Source: an uncultured Odoribacter sp.
GTDB taxonomy: Bacteria; Bacteroidota; Bacteroidia; Bacteroidales; Marinifilaceae
Direction: 5' to 3'
Length of the DNA stretch: 64,000 nt
Assembly (NCBI GenBank): GCA_910588375.1
Contig: CAJUQA010000008.1
Coordinates: 48,787 to 112,786, forward strand
Below, one piece after another: positions 26,179 through 34,349 of this stretch. How positions within the stretch are numbered: the stretch's first letter is position 1; every line of letters begins with the position of its first letter. The notes below the pieces were generated by a model that was not told the origin of the DNA, did not search any database, and was given only the letters and a program-made list of their open reading frames with translations. The translations under genes and the position numbers were made by a program.

Positions 26179-26860
26179 TGTTACGGGAAGTAATTATGTA
26201 TTGAATCCTGAGGAATCGAAACATTGCGTACGGGTGTTGCGATTGAAGGAAGGGGATGGCATTTCCCTGATTGATGGGCGCGGAGGATTTTATTCCGGTG
26301 TGATTTCCAGGGCGGAGGCGAAAGGCTGTGAGGTAAAGATTACCGCTAAGACAGAAGAATATGGTAAGCGGCCATTCCGTTTGCATGTGGCGGTGGCTCC
26401 GACAAAGAACATCGACCGGACGGAATGGATGCTCGAAAAGTGTACGGAAATCGGTACGGATGAATTTACCATGATAGAAAGCGCCCATTCGGAGCGGAGA
26501 GTGGTGAAGGAAGAGCGGTTGGAAAAGGTGATTGTCTCCGCTGTGAAGCAATCGCTGAAAGCCTATGTCCCCCGCCTGAATCCGGTGACGGACTTCAAAC
26601 ATTTTATCCGGACGCAAAAGGAAGGACAGAAATTTATTGCCCATTGCAATCCGGGGGAAAAGAAACATTTGGGCGACGTGTACGTGCCGGGCTCCGATGC
26701 TGTGATTCTGATAGGACCGGAGGGGGATTTCTCGGAGGAAGAGGTGCAATGGGCGCTTGACGCCGGCTTCATACCGGTGACGTTGGGAGAAAGCAGACTG
26801 CGTACCGAAACGGCGGGCGTGGTAGCTTGTCATAGTATCAACTTTATGAATAAAGTGTAG
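26156..26860 (+). CDS. rsmE: 16S rRNA (uracil1498-N3)-methyltransferase
   Basis: A 234-residue SPOUT-class methyltransferase that modifies U1498 of 16S rRNA. An N-terminal PUA-like part (HCVRVLRLKEGDGISLIDGRGG) precedes the knotted SAM-binding domain with IGPEGDFSEEEV and LGESRLRTETAGVVA. All expected motifs are present. The start codon lies inside the last codons of the DUF4276-like gene, so expression presumably depends on the upstream transcript; no promoter box of its own was seen. The DUF4159 gene follows 13 bp downstream. Confidence 0.95.
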   Translation: MHLFYTPNVTGSNYVLNPEESKHCVRVLRLKEGDGISLIDGRGGFYSGVISRAEAKGCEVKITAKTEEYGKRPFRLHVAVAPTKNIDRTEWMLEKCTEIGTDEFTMIESAHSERRVVKEERLEKVIVSAVKQSLKAYVPRLNPVTDFKHFIRTQKEGQKFIAHCNPGEKKHLGDVYVPGSDAVILIGPEGDFSEEEVQWALDAGFIPVTLGESRLRTETAGVVACHSINFMNKV

Positions 26861-26873
26861 AGGAAAGGAAAAC

Positions 26874-27545
26874 ATGATGGAAAATGTATTGAAAATTTTA
26901 TTGTTGGTGGCGTTGTTTGTCATTGTTCCGCGCTGGATGTGGGGACAGGACACGAAAGTGAAGATTGCTTTGTTGAAATATAAGGGAGGAGGCGACTGGT
27001 ATGCCAACCCGACCTCCCTGCCGAACCTGATTAAATTCTGCAATAAAAACCTGAAAACCAATCTGGCGGACGAACCGGTAACCGTGGAGCCCGGCAACAG
27101 GGATATTTTCAATTACCCCTATGTTCACATGACAGGTCACGGAAATATTGTTTTCACTCCGGTGGAAGTGCAGAACCTGCGGGAATATCTCTTGGCGGGG
27201 GGCTTTCTGCACGCGGACGATAATTACGGACTGGATCAGTCCTTCCGGCGGGAAATGAAAAAGGTGTTCCCGGAAGATGAATTTGTCGAACTTCCCTGGG
27301 ACCATCCGATTTTCAACCAGAAGTACAAATTCCCGGAAGGGCTTCCCAAGATTCACGAACACGATGCCAAACGCCCCCAGGCTTTCGGTATCATCAAAGA
27401 AGGGCGGCTCGTAGTGCTCTACACCTACGAGACCGACTTGGGGGACGGCTGGGAAGATCCGGAAGTGCACAAAGATCCCGAAATCAAACATGAAGAGGCA
27501 CTGGAAATGGGTGCCAACATCATCTCCTATGTTTTTATGAATTGA
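26874..27545 (+). CDS. Exported DUF4159 domain protein
   Basis: A 223-residue protein with a signal peptide or N-terminal anchor (MENVLKILLLVALFVIVPRWMWG) followed by one DUF4159 domain. Its features are VKIALLKYKGGGDWYANPTSLPNL, YVHMTGHGNIVFTP, GGFLHADDNYGLDQSFRREM, and a C-terminal GANIISYVFMN. DUF4159 has a glutamine-amidotransferase-like flavodoxin fold and often occurs near MoxR/DUF58 clusters; here it stands after rsmE instead. Its function is unknown. Two in-frame ATGs (26874, 26877) are possible. Confidence 0.85.
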   Translation: MMENVLKILLLVALFVIVPRWMWGQDTKVKIALLKYKGGGDWYANPTSLPNLIKFCNKNLKTNLADEPVTVEPGNRDIFNYPYVHMTGHGNIVFTPVEVQNLREYLLAGGFLHADDNYGLDQSFRREMKKVFPEDEFVELPWDHPIFNQKYKFPEGLPKIHEHDAKRPQAFGIIKEGRLVVLYTYETDLGDGWEDPEVHKDPEIKHEEALEMGANIISYVFMN

Positions 27546-27569
27546 GGAAAGACAGAATCCCCGGGTAGA

Positions 27570-27632
27570 TTGTCTGTTCCACGGAACAGACAAATTGTCG
27601 TATAATTTTATTTTAATTATGTCAAATTGTCG
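27570..27632. promoter_or_regulatory. Perfect palindrome and direct repeat upstream of clpB
   Basis: TTGTCTGTTCC (27570-27580), AC, GGAACAGACAA (27583-27593) is an 11-bp perfect inverted repeat without a T-tract. CAAATTGTCG occurs at 27591-27600 and again at 27623-27632, 32 bp apart (about three helical turns). It could be the end hairpin of the upstream gene or an operator for clpB. Confidence 0.4.
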
Positions 27633-27721
27633 CAAAGCCTGTAAAAAAGGCTTGAAACTTTTTGTAAAAGGGTGCGGTATAAAATTTGTACATCCCGTAA
27701 AACAGAAAGGAGAATGTGATT

Positions 27722-30313
27722 ATGAACATGGATAATTATACGATTAAGTCGCAGGAGGCGCTGCAAAAAGCGGTGCAGTATGCGCAGAGCAAAGGCCGGC
27801 AGGCGATAGAGACCGGACATTTGCTGAAAGCGGTTATGGAGGTGGGGGAGAATGTGACCCATTTCATCTTTAATAAACTGGGCGTGAACAGCCAGACGCT
27901 TTTGTCGGCGTTGGACCGGATTCTTGATACCTATCCGAAGGTGTCGGGTGGCGAAGTCTATCTTTCAACCGATGCCAATAAAGTGCTGGAAAAAGCCGCC
28001 CGTTTTGCTTCTGAAATGGGCGACCAGTATATTTCGCTGGAACACATCCTGTTGGGCTTGCTGGATGGCAAAGACCAGGTGGCACAACTGATGAAAGACA
28101 GCGGGATGTCGGAAAAAGAGACGAAAACGGCTATCGCGGAATTGAGAAAAGGTTCCAAGGTAAACTCTCAGTCGGCCGAATCGACGTATGATTCATTGGG
28201 ACGCTACGCCGTCAATTTGAATGAAAGGGCGCGGAACGGCAAACTCGATCCGGTGATTGGACGCGATGACGAAATCCGGCGGGTATTGCAGATTCTGTCC
28301 CGACGTACAAAAAACAACCCGATTCTGATTGGGGAGCCGGGAGTCGGTAAAACAGCCATTGCCGAGGGATTGGCGCAGCGTATTGTGAATGGGGACGTGC
28401 CTTCCGATTTGGCCTCCAAACAGATTTATTCCCTGGATATGGGAGCCTTGATTGCCGGAGCCAAATACAAGGGGGAATTTGAAGAACGTCTGAAAGCCGT
28501 GGTCAACGAGGTGATTTCCTCCGAAGGGGAGATAATTCTATTTATAGATGAAATCCACACCTTGGTGGGAGCCGGGAAGTCGGATGGGGCGATGGATGCC
28601 GCCAATATATTGAAACCGGCGTTGGCGCGGGGGGATTTGAGGGCTATTGGAGCCACCACCCTGAACGAGTATCAGAAATATTTTGAACAGGACAAGGCAT
28701 TGGAACGCCGTTTCCAGAAAGTGATGATTAACGAGCCGGACGTGATGAGCGCCATCAGTATCATGAGGGGCTTGAAAGAAAGGTATGAGAATCACCACAA
28801 GGTACGGATTACCGACGATGCCATCATTGCTTCGGTGGAATTGTCCCACCGGTATATTTCTGACCGCTTTTTGCCCGACAAGGCGATTGACTTGGTGGAT
28901 GAGGCTGCCGCCCGTTTGCGTCTGGAGATGAATTCCGTGCCGGAAGAGATAGACGAACTGGACCGCAAGATACAGCAGTTGCAGATTGAAAAAGAGGCGC
29001 TGAAACGGGAAGGGAGCAGCAAGAAGCTGGACGACATTAAGAAAGAACTTGCCGACCTGAACGAAGAGCGCACCAAACTGCGGGCTCAGTGGGAGTCGGA
29101 ACGGGCATTGATTGATGAGATACAGAAAAACAAAGATGCCATAGAACAATACCGTTTTGAAGCTTCCCGGGCGGAACGCGATGGAGATTACGGTAAAGTG
29201 GCCGAATTGCGCTACGGGAAGATGAAGGAGGCGGAGCAGCGTATCGAAGAGTTGAAAAAACAATTGGCGGAAAGGAAAAACGGCGAATCCCTCATACGGG
29301 AAGAAGTGACGGCGGATGACATCGCTTCGGTGGTATCCCGTTGGACGGGTATTCCCGTCAACCGGATGATGCAGAGCGAGAGACAGAAATTGTTGTCTCT
29401 GGAGCATGAGTTACACCAGCGGGTGGTGGGGCAGGATGTGGCCATTGCTGCGCTGGCGGATGCCGTACGCCGGAACCGGGCGGGATTGCAGGATGCCAAA
29501 CGCCCCATCGGTTCGTTTATCTTTTTGGGAACTACGGGTGTCGGCAAAACGGAGTTGGCGAAGGCATTGGCGGAGTTCTTGTTTGACGATGAGGGACAGA
29601 TGACCCGTATCGACATGTCGGAATACCAGGAGCGGCACTCGGTGTCCCGTTTGATTGGAGCGCCTCCGGGATATGTGGGATATGACGAAGGCGGGCAACT
29701 GACCGAAGCTGTGCGCCGGAAACCCTATTCCGTGATTTTGCTTGATGAGATAGAAAAGGCGCATCCGGATGTATTCAATATCCTCTTGCAAGTGTTGGAC
29801 GACGGACGGCTGACCGACAACAAGGGCAGGGTGGTTGACTTTAAAAACACCATTATCATCATGACTTCCAACATCGGGGCGCATATCATCCAGGAAAAAC
29901 TGAAAGACCTGAACGATAAGAACCGGGATGAAGTACTGGAAAAAACAAATGCCGAAGTCTACGAGTTGTTGAAACAGACCATCCGTCCCGAATTTCTGAA
30001 CCGTATCGACGAGGTAATCATGTTCACGCCTTTGCAGAAATCGGAAATCGTGGACATTGTCCGTTTGCAAATCAAGAGTGTGAATAAAATGTTGGCGGAC
30101 AATGGCATCGTGCTTGAAGTCACGGATAAAGCCGTGGATTGGATTGCCGGTGAAGGCTATGACCCGCAGTTCGGGGCCCGACCCGTGAAACGGATTATCC
30201 AGCGCGTATTGCTCAATGACCTGTCGAAACAAATCCTGGCGGAGAAAGTGACCAAAGACAACCACATTGAAGTGGATGTCAAGGACAACCAAATCGTATT
30301 CCATAATAAATAA
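27722..30313 (+). CDS. clpB: ATP-dependent disaggregase chaperone ClpB
   Basis: An 863-residue Hsp100 chaperone. The N-terminal Clp-N repeat domain (about 1-145) is followed by NBD1 with Walker A GEPGVGKT, a middle coiled-coil domain (about 400-520, rich in Glu/Lys/Gln), and NBD2 with Walker A GTTGVGKTE plus the arginine-finger region. It solubilises protein aggregates with DnaK. The start at 27722 (MNMDNYTIKSQEALQ) matches ClpB N-termini; a GTG six bases upstream is less likely. The leader holds a palindrome and repeated CAAATTGTCG elements that may be stress-control sites. It is monocistronic. Confidence 0.97.
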   Translation: MNMDNYTIKSQEALQKAVQYAQSKGRQAIETGHLLKAVMEVGENVTHFIFNKLGVNSQTLLSALDRILDTYPKVSGGEVYLSTDANKVLEKAARFASEMGDQYISLEHILLGLLDGKDQVAQLMKDSGMSEKETKTAIAELRKGSKVNSQSAESTYDSLGRYAVNLNERARNGKLDPVIGRDDEIRRVLQILSRRTKNNPILIGEPGVGKTAIAEGLAQRIVNGDVPSDLASKQIYSLDMGALIAGAKYKGEFEERLKAVVNEVISSEGEIILFIDEIHTLVGAGKSDGAMDAANILKPALARGDLRAIGATTLNEYQKYFEQDKALERRFQKVMINEPDVMSAISIMRGLKERYENHHKVRITDDAIIASVELSHRYISDRFLPDKAIDLVDEAAARLRLEMNSVPEEIDELDRKIQQLQIEKEALKREGSSKKLDDIKKELADLNEERTKLRAQWESERALIDEIQKNKDAIEQYRFEASRAERDGDYGKVAELRYGKMKEAEQRIEELKKQLAERKNGESLIREEVTADDIASVVSRWTGIPVNRMMQSERQKLLSLEHELHQRVVGQDVAIAALADAVRRNRAGLQDAKRPIGSFIFLGTTGVGKTELAKALAEFLFDDEGQMTRIDMSEYQERHSVSRLIGAPPGYVGYDEGGQLTEAVRRKPYSVILLDEIEKAHPDVFNILLQVLDDGRLTDNKGRVVDFKNTIIIMTSNIGAHIIQEKLKDLNDKNRDEVLEKTNAEVYELLKQTIRPEFLNRIDEVIMFTPLQKSEIVDIVRLQIKSVNKMLADNGIVLEVTDKAVDWIAGEGYDPQFGARPVKRIIQRVLLNDLSKQILAEKVTKDNHIEVDVKDNQIVFHNK

Positions 30314-30316
30314 AAA

Positions 30317-30355
30317 AACTCGCCCCGACCGTTTTATAACGGCTGAGGGCGAGTT
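30317..30355 (+). terminator. Probable terminator hairpin after clpB
   Basis: AACTCGCCC (30317-30325) pairs with GGGCGAGTT (30347-30355); an inner ACCGTT/AACGGC part extends the stem. The following sequence is only moderately T-rich. Confidence 0.55.
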
Positions 30356-30415
30356 CTTGTATAAAAACCTTTCTATCCCCTACCGGGCAAGGGTTTTGAG
30401 GGGTGTTAAAATCTA

Positions 30416-30459
30416 TTAACCCTACGTAAACCCTACATTAACCCTACATTAACCCTAAC
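30416..30459. repeat. Four tandem 11-bp units, TTAACCCTACA type
   Basis: Units TTAACCCTACG, TAAACCCTACA, TTAACCCTACA and TTAACCCTAAC follow each other without gaps. The period is close to one helical turn. The array lies between the clpB terminator and the promoter region of the surface-protein gene. Confidence 0.8.
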
Positions 30460-30520
30460 GAACTACTGTTTATAGAGGGTTTATAAAGAAATTAGGATGT
30501 ATAATAATCCTTTTTCCTGT

Positions 30521-30555
30521 TTTGCAATCAAGTATCATATTTTTCTATATCTTTG
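30521..30555 (+). promoter_or_regulatory. Promoter-like pair upstream of surface protein A
   Basis: TTTG at 30521-30524 and TATCTTTG at 30548-30555 with a 23-bp spacer, slightly longer than the usual 19-21. The same TATATCTTTG string occurs inside the invertible segment near 50.77 kb. Confidence 0.45.
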
Positions 30556-30610
30556 TCTCATTACGAATAGATAGGCGTATTTATTTGTAACGGATATATT
30601 TTATTTGAAG

Positions 30611-30774
30611 CGTTTAGCTTTATCCTTGGAGAAAAAACGACCAATTTTTACACTAAAGGATAGGCAGTATAGACGTTCATGCTTGCCGTATATAACCATT
30701 TATATACAGTGTGTGCGTGGGTGACTGTTTATTTTAGTGTGGGTGCTTGGTCGTACCTTTCTCCGGATAAACGA
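30611..30774. repeat. Long imperfect inverted repeat in the leader of surface protein A
   Basis: Paired blocks from outside in are GGAGAAA (30628-30634)/TTTCTCC (30758-30764), ACGACCAA (30637-30644)/TTGGTCGT (30747-30754) and ACACTAAA (30650-30657)/TTTAGTGT (30733-30740). Outer CGTTTA/TAAACG and TATCC/GGATA extend it. The inner 75 bp contain small stems, e.g. GTATATAA/TTATATAC. No consensus promoter lies inside. It could be a structured mRNA leader, a decayed invertible element or a MITE-like remnant. Confidence 0.7.
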
Positions 30775-30847
30775 AAGTTCCCACGCTTCTTTTTATCACA
30801 AATATACCTTTCCGGGAACTTTTTAAGGTGCTAAGTAATTTTCGTGT

Positions 30848-33800
30848 ATGAAGAAATTATTTGGATGTGAATGTGTGTGTCGAGTGTTATTGCCCGTGTT
30901 ATTGGTGTTGTGTACGATAACGGGCGTTAAAGCGAACAACATCCGTGTGGAGGGCAAAACGCGAGTGACCGGTTTTACGGGCGATACGGCTGTTATCGAA
31001 GTCACTTTGCGTTGGGACAACTCCTGGCGGGACGATTTCAACTGGGATGCCGCGTGGGTGTTCTTTAAGTACAAAAAGCGTGGGTTGGAAAACCCCTGGC
31101 AGCATGCGTATTTGAGTTCATCGGGTCACGTGTTAAATGTTTCGGCAGGTAATGATGGTGGCGGTTATGCTTATATGGTGGGAGCCAATGCCGGAAAGGT
31201 CAACGGACTGTACGTGATGCGCAATGACCTTTCGGAAGGGAATGTCAGTGTACGACTACAGGCGAAATGGCCTCTTAATGGTACGGGATTGACGAAAAGC
31301 GATTTCGGGGATGCACTGGATGAAATATATGTAGGAGCCCATGCTATTGAAATGGTGTACATCCCTTACGGGGCTTATTACTTGGGGGATGCCTCGTCCT
31401 ATTTGTGCTTCCATGAATATTTTGCTCCCGACCGGAATCCGATACGGACCAAAGGGTATGAAAGCCTCAGCGCTTCTTCCATATATCAAAATGCTTATCC
31501 TCCCGAATATGCCGTAGATGATAATATCAACAGTCATTATCATTCCGCTGGATATACTAATGAATGGTTTACGGTGGATTTCGGGGAAGCGAAAACAATG
31601 CGTTATTTCACTATCCGCACGCATTATGCAGGTTCGGGTTATTATGTGGAGGGCAGTAATGACGGCTCGAGTTGGTCGACCTTGTGGAGCGGTAACGGTT
31701 CGATGTGGAGTCAGACTCTGAGCAAGCATAAAATCACGAATCCGGGTGCGTACCGTTATTATCGTTTCCGGGAGACGGGACATTACTTGGTCATTTATGA
31801 TGTAGCCCTGCTGGAGGATGCTTCCCCGGTGGCAGTGGATTCGGAAGACGCCTTGACGGTGTGTTTGAACGGGGATAACAGTTTTGTTTCTTTGGGGGCA
31901 ACGTATCCGAAAGGATATGCCGGATTTTATGTGATGAAATACGAAACGAGCCAAGAGCAGTATGTGGAGTTCCTCAATTCTCTGACCCTCGACCAACAGA
32001 AAGCACGTGTTGCAAACAATAATTTTTCTGCCATGAAGCGGGGGGATTATGTGTTTGGAGATTTGAAAAATCCGAGTTGCCGGAACGGTATTGCCTTTGT
32101 GGAACAGCGGGAGGCAAATGCTCCGGTGGTTTTCGGTAACAATCTGAATCCGAAGAACGATTTTTTCGCTACGGACGACGGTCAGACGTTGGCTTGTAAT
32201 TACATGAGCATCGAAGATATGATTGCTTATTGCAGTTGGAGCGGTTTACGACCGATGAGTGAGTTGGAATACGAAAAGGCATGCCGTCGTTTCTATCCCC
32301 AAGTACCCGACAAGGGGGAATATGCTTGGAATAGCGGTAGTGGAGTGAATGCTTTGTCTTCCCTCGGTGACTTGCTTTATGTGGGTGATGAACGGGAACA
32401 GGCAAACAGTGCGGCCAAGAATGTAAACAGCGGTACAGGTAATAAAGTCAATGGTCCCGTCCGTTGCGGAATGTTCGGTACTTCTGCTACGAACCAGAGT
32501 CAATCGGGCGCGACGTATTGGGGCGTCATGGAAATGAGCGGGAATCTGAAAGAATTGTGCGTCAATGTGAATTATAGCAATTTGGACGGTGGCAGTTGTG
32601 GTGCGGGAGAGTATAATACTGCTTATTGGAATACGACTGTAGGCAATTACGGTGTGCGCGGGGGAGGATTTCAGAGTGTAGACAGTCTGTTGCGCACTTC
32701 CGACCGTACGGAAGCGATGAATTACTTTACAACCATAACGGAACGCGATAGTACCGTTGGTTTTCGCGGTGTGTACAGCCTGTCGGGTATCAAGATTGAC
32801 GGTGGGGAGATTAGTGCCTCGGAAACGGGATGTTGGTCGGAGACAGAGATTACCAATGTACAGGATGCGTTCTGTGTGGAATTCCCCGATGTGCGTTTCC
32901 AGTACAACTGGTATGTGAAGAAACCGGGGGAAGCAAAATATGATATAATCGACAATGCGACAGGTAAAACGTTGAAGTATACGGATTTTGAGAATGCGAC
33001 AACCACTCCGGTCGTTTACACTTTTAAACGTACAGGCATTTGTGCCCTTGGAGTGGCGGAGAGCAATGAAGTGAGCGTTACGATTTTGCCGGAGCCTTTC
33101 GCTCAAGCTGTATATGATTTCAATGCGGGGAGTTCCGTCAATGTGACCCAATATTGGGGAACAAACGCTTCGGCGCAGTGGCGGTTGGACGGTGCACCCT
33201 CGTGGGCGTATGTTGCGGGGACAACGGCGAACTCTTTGACAATTGCCGGGGGATTGGCAAGTTTGGAATTTGTTGTGAAAGGGAAACTGGCGGAGTGTCC
33301 TGCGGATGAATTTTCCGCCACAGTCCGGATTAGCGGCATATTCCCCTACACGGGACATGTGGATAGTGTGACATTGGCGGCAGGAAAATATAAAATGGAG
33401 TGTTGGGGAGCACAGGGAGGAAATTCTTCGGCCGGAGGAAAAGGGGCTTATACAGCCGGGGCAATAAATTTATCTGATAATGTGACTTTATATATTGCGG
33501 TTGGAGGTTCTGGGTTTGCATATAGTAGTAATAATGGGTATAATGGAGGAGGTACGCCTTTATATGGGCAATATGCAGGTGGTGGAGCGTCTGATATAAG
33601 ATTGGAAAAAGGTAATTTATATTCACGTATTATGGTTGCTGCTGGAGGATCTGGATCAAGTTATGGTGCTGGTACTGTTTGGAACAAAGGAGTCGCCGGT
33701 GGCGGATTAATGGGTTATGATGGGCTTTATGCTGGGTATAATTGTGGTGGTAGACTAAATGCGGTAACGAAACCGGCAGGTGGAGCAACTCAAATATCCC

Positions 33801-34252
33801 CAGGAACGGCAATGACTTGTGCTGGTGGTTGTATGCATGGTGTGGCTGTTGCAGGTTCTTTTGGGGTAGGAGCGTATGATAATAATAAACAAGGCTATGG
33901 GTCTGGTGGAGGAGGTGGAGGCTGGTATGGCGGAGGAGGCGGAACGACGACCAACTGTAATATTACGTCTTCTGCATCCGGTTCATCTTATATAAGTGGA
34001 CATACTGGGTGTATTGGGACTAAATCCCGTACATCTCATGTATATGCATCTATTTGTGCATCAAGTCCTACACTGGATTGTTCAACTTCTTATACTGGAT
34101 ATATATTTACTAATACCTTTATGATTGATGGAGCTGGTTATCAGTGGACAACGGCTAAAGGAAGCTATATTGGTATGCCTAATTTAGCGGGTACGGGTAC
34201 AATGACGGGAAATACCAGTCACGGACAGGTACGAATCACGCCGATAAATTAG
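30848..34252 (+). CDS. Large secreted protein A: FGE-like domain with inserted discoidin domain and C-terminal glycine-rich domain
   Basis: A 1134-residue exported protein. Layout: signal peptide (1-29); an N-terminal module with LRWDNSWRDDFNWDAAWVFF; an FGE/SUMF1-like fold (about 170-650) with YAGFYVMKYETSQEQYVEFL, SGLRPMSELEYEKACR and YWGVMEMSGNLKEL; an F5/8 discoidin domain inserted at about 185-335; two beta domains; and a Gly-rich module (about 835-1134) of the ALK/LTK-like Gly_rich type (MECWGAQGG, IMVAAGGSG). The GVRGGGF region lacks the Cys residues of active formylglycine enzymes, so a scaffold or binding role is more likely. Its paralogue B is at 47771-50620. The 3' Gly-rich part is more A/T-rich than the rest. 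Confidence 0.8.
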   Translation: MKKLFGCECVCRVLLPVLLVLCTITGVKANNIRVEGKTRVTGFTGDTAVIEVTLRWDNSWRDDFNWDAAWVFFKYKKRGLENPWQHAYLSSSGHVLNVSAGNDGGGYAYMVGANAGKVNGLYVMRNDLSEGNVSVRLQAKWPLNGTGLTKSDFGDALDEIYVGAHAIEMVYIPYGAYYLGDASSYLCFHEYFAPDRNPIRTKGYESLSASSIYQNAYPPEYAVDDNINSHYHSAGYTNEWFTVDFGEAKTMRYFTIRTHYAGSGYYVEGSNDGSSWSTLWSGNGSMWSQTLSKHKITNPGAYRYYRFRETGHYLVIYDVALLEDASPVAVDSEDALTVCLNGDNSFVSLGATYPKGYAGFYVMKYETSQEQYVEFLNSLTLDQQKARVANNNFSAMKRGDYVFGDLKNPSCRNGIAFVEQREANAPVVFGNNLNPKNDFFATDDGQTLACNYMSIEDMIAYCSWSGLRPMSELEYEKACRRFYPQVPDKGEYAWNSGSGVNALSSLGDLLYVGDEREQANSAAKNVNSGTGNKVNGPVRCGMFGTSATNQSQSGATYWGVMEMSGNLKELCVNVNYSNLDGGSCGAGEYNTAYWNTTVGNYGVRGGGFQSVDSLLRTSDRTEAMNYFTTITERDSTVGFRGVYSLSGIKIDGGEISASETGCWSETEITNVQDAFCVEFPDVRFQYNWYVKKPGEAKYDIIDNATGKTLKYTDFENATTTPVVYTFKRTGICALGVAESNEVSVTILPEPFAQAVYDFNAGSSVNVTQYWGTNASAQWRLDGAPSWAYVAGTTANSLTIAGGLASLEFVVKGKLAECPADEFSATVRISGIFPYTGHVDSVTLAAGKYKMECWGAQGGNSSAGGKGAYTAGAINLSDNVTLYIAVGGSGFAYSSNNGYNGGGTPLYGQYAGGGASDIRLEKGNLYSRIMVAAGGSGSSYGAGTVWNKGVAGGGLMGYDGLYAGYNCGGRLNAVTKPAGGATQISPGTAMTCAGGCMHGVAVAGSFGVGAYDNNKQGYGSGGGGGGWYGGGGGTTTNCNITSSASGSSYISGHTGCIGTKSRTSHVYASICASSPTLDCSTSYTGYIFTNTFMIDGAGYQWTTAKGSYIGMPNLAGTGTMTGNTSHGQVRITPIN

Positions 34253-34271
34253 AAGTTGAAAGGGTTGAAGA

Positions 34272-34337
34272 GTTAAAGGGTTGAAGAGTTGAAAAGAGAG
34301 ACTTTTTTTCAACGTTTCAACTTTTTAACTCTTTAAC
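34272..34337. terminator. Long hairpin terminator between surface protein A and the aldo/keto reductase gene
   Basis: A 23-nt arm starting GTTAAAGGGTTGAAG (34272-34294) pairs, with a few G-U, with the arm 34315-34337 (TTTCAACTTTTTAACTC onwards). T- and A-tracts on both sides suit the convergent genes. The 5' side is itself built of GTTGAAGAGTT repeats. Confidence 0.75.
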
Positions 34338-34349
34338 TTTTTTAATTTT

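Larger units (their letters stand above)
30314..30847. other. 534-bp non-coding region upstream of surface protein A
   Basis: No gene is visible. In order it holds the clpB hairpin, the 11-bp tandem units, a promoter-like pair TTTG/TATCTTTG, and a large imperfect inverted repeat at 30611-30774. A second near-consensus box TACCTTTC lies at about 30805-30812, close to the ATG. Confidence 0.6.

Noticed and set aside
30416..30459. Telomere-like repeat or replicon end
   Set aside because: The units are 11 bp, only four copies, and lie in the middle of continuous chromosomal genes.
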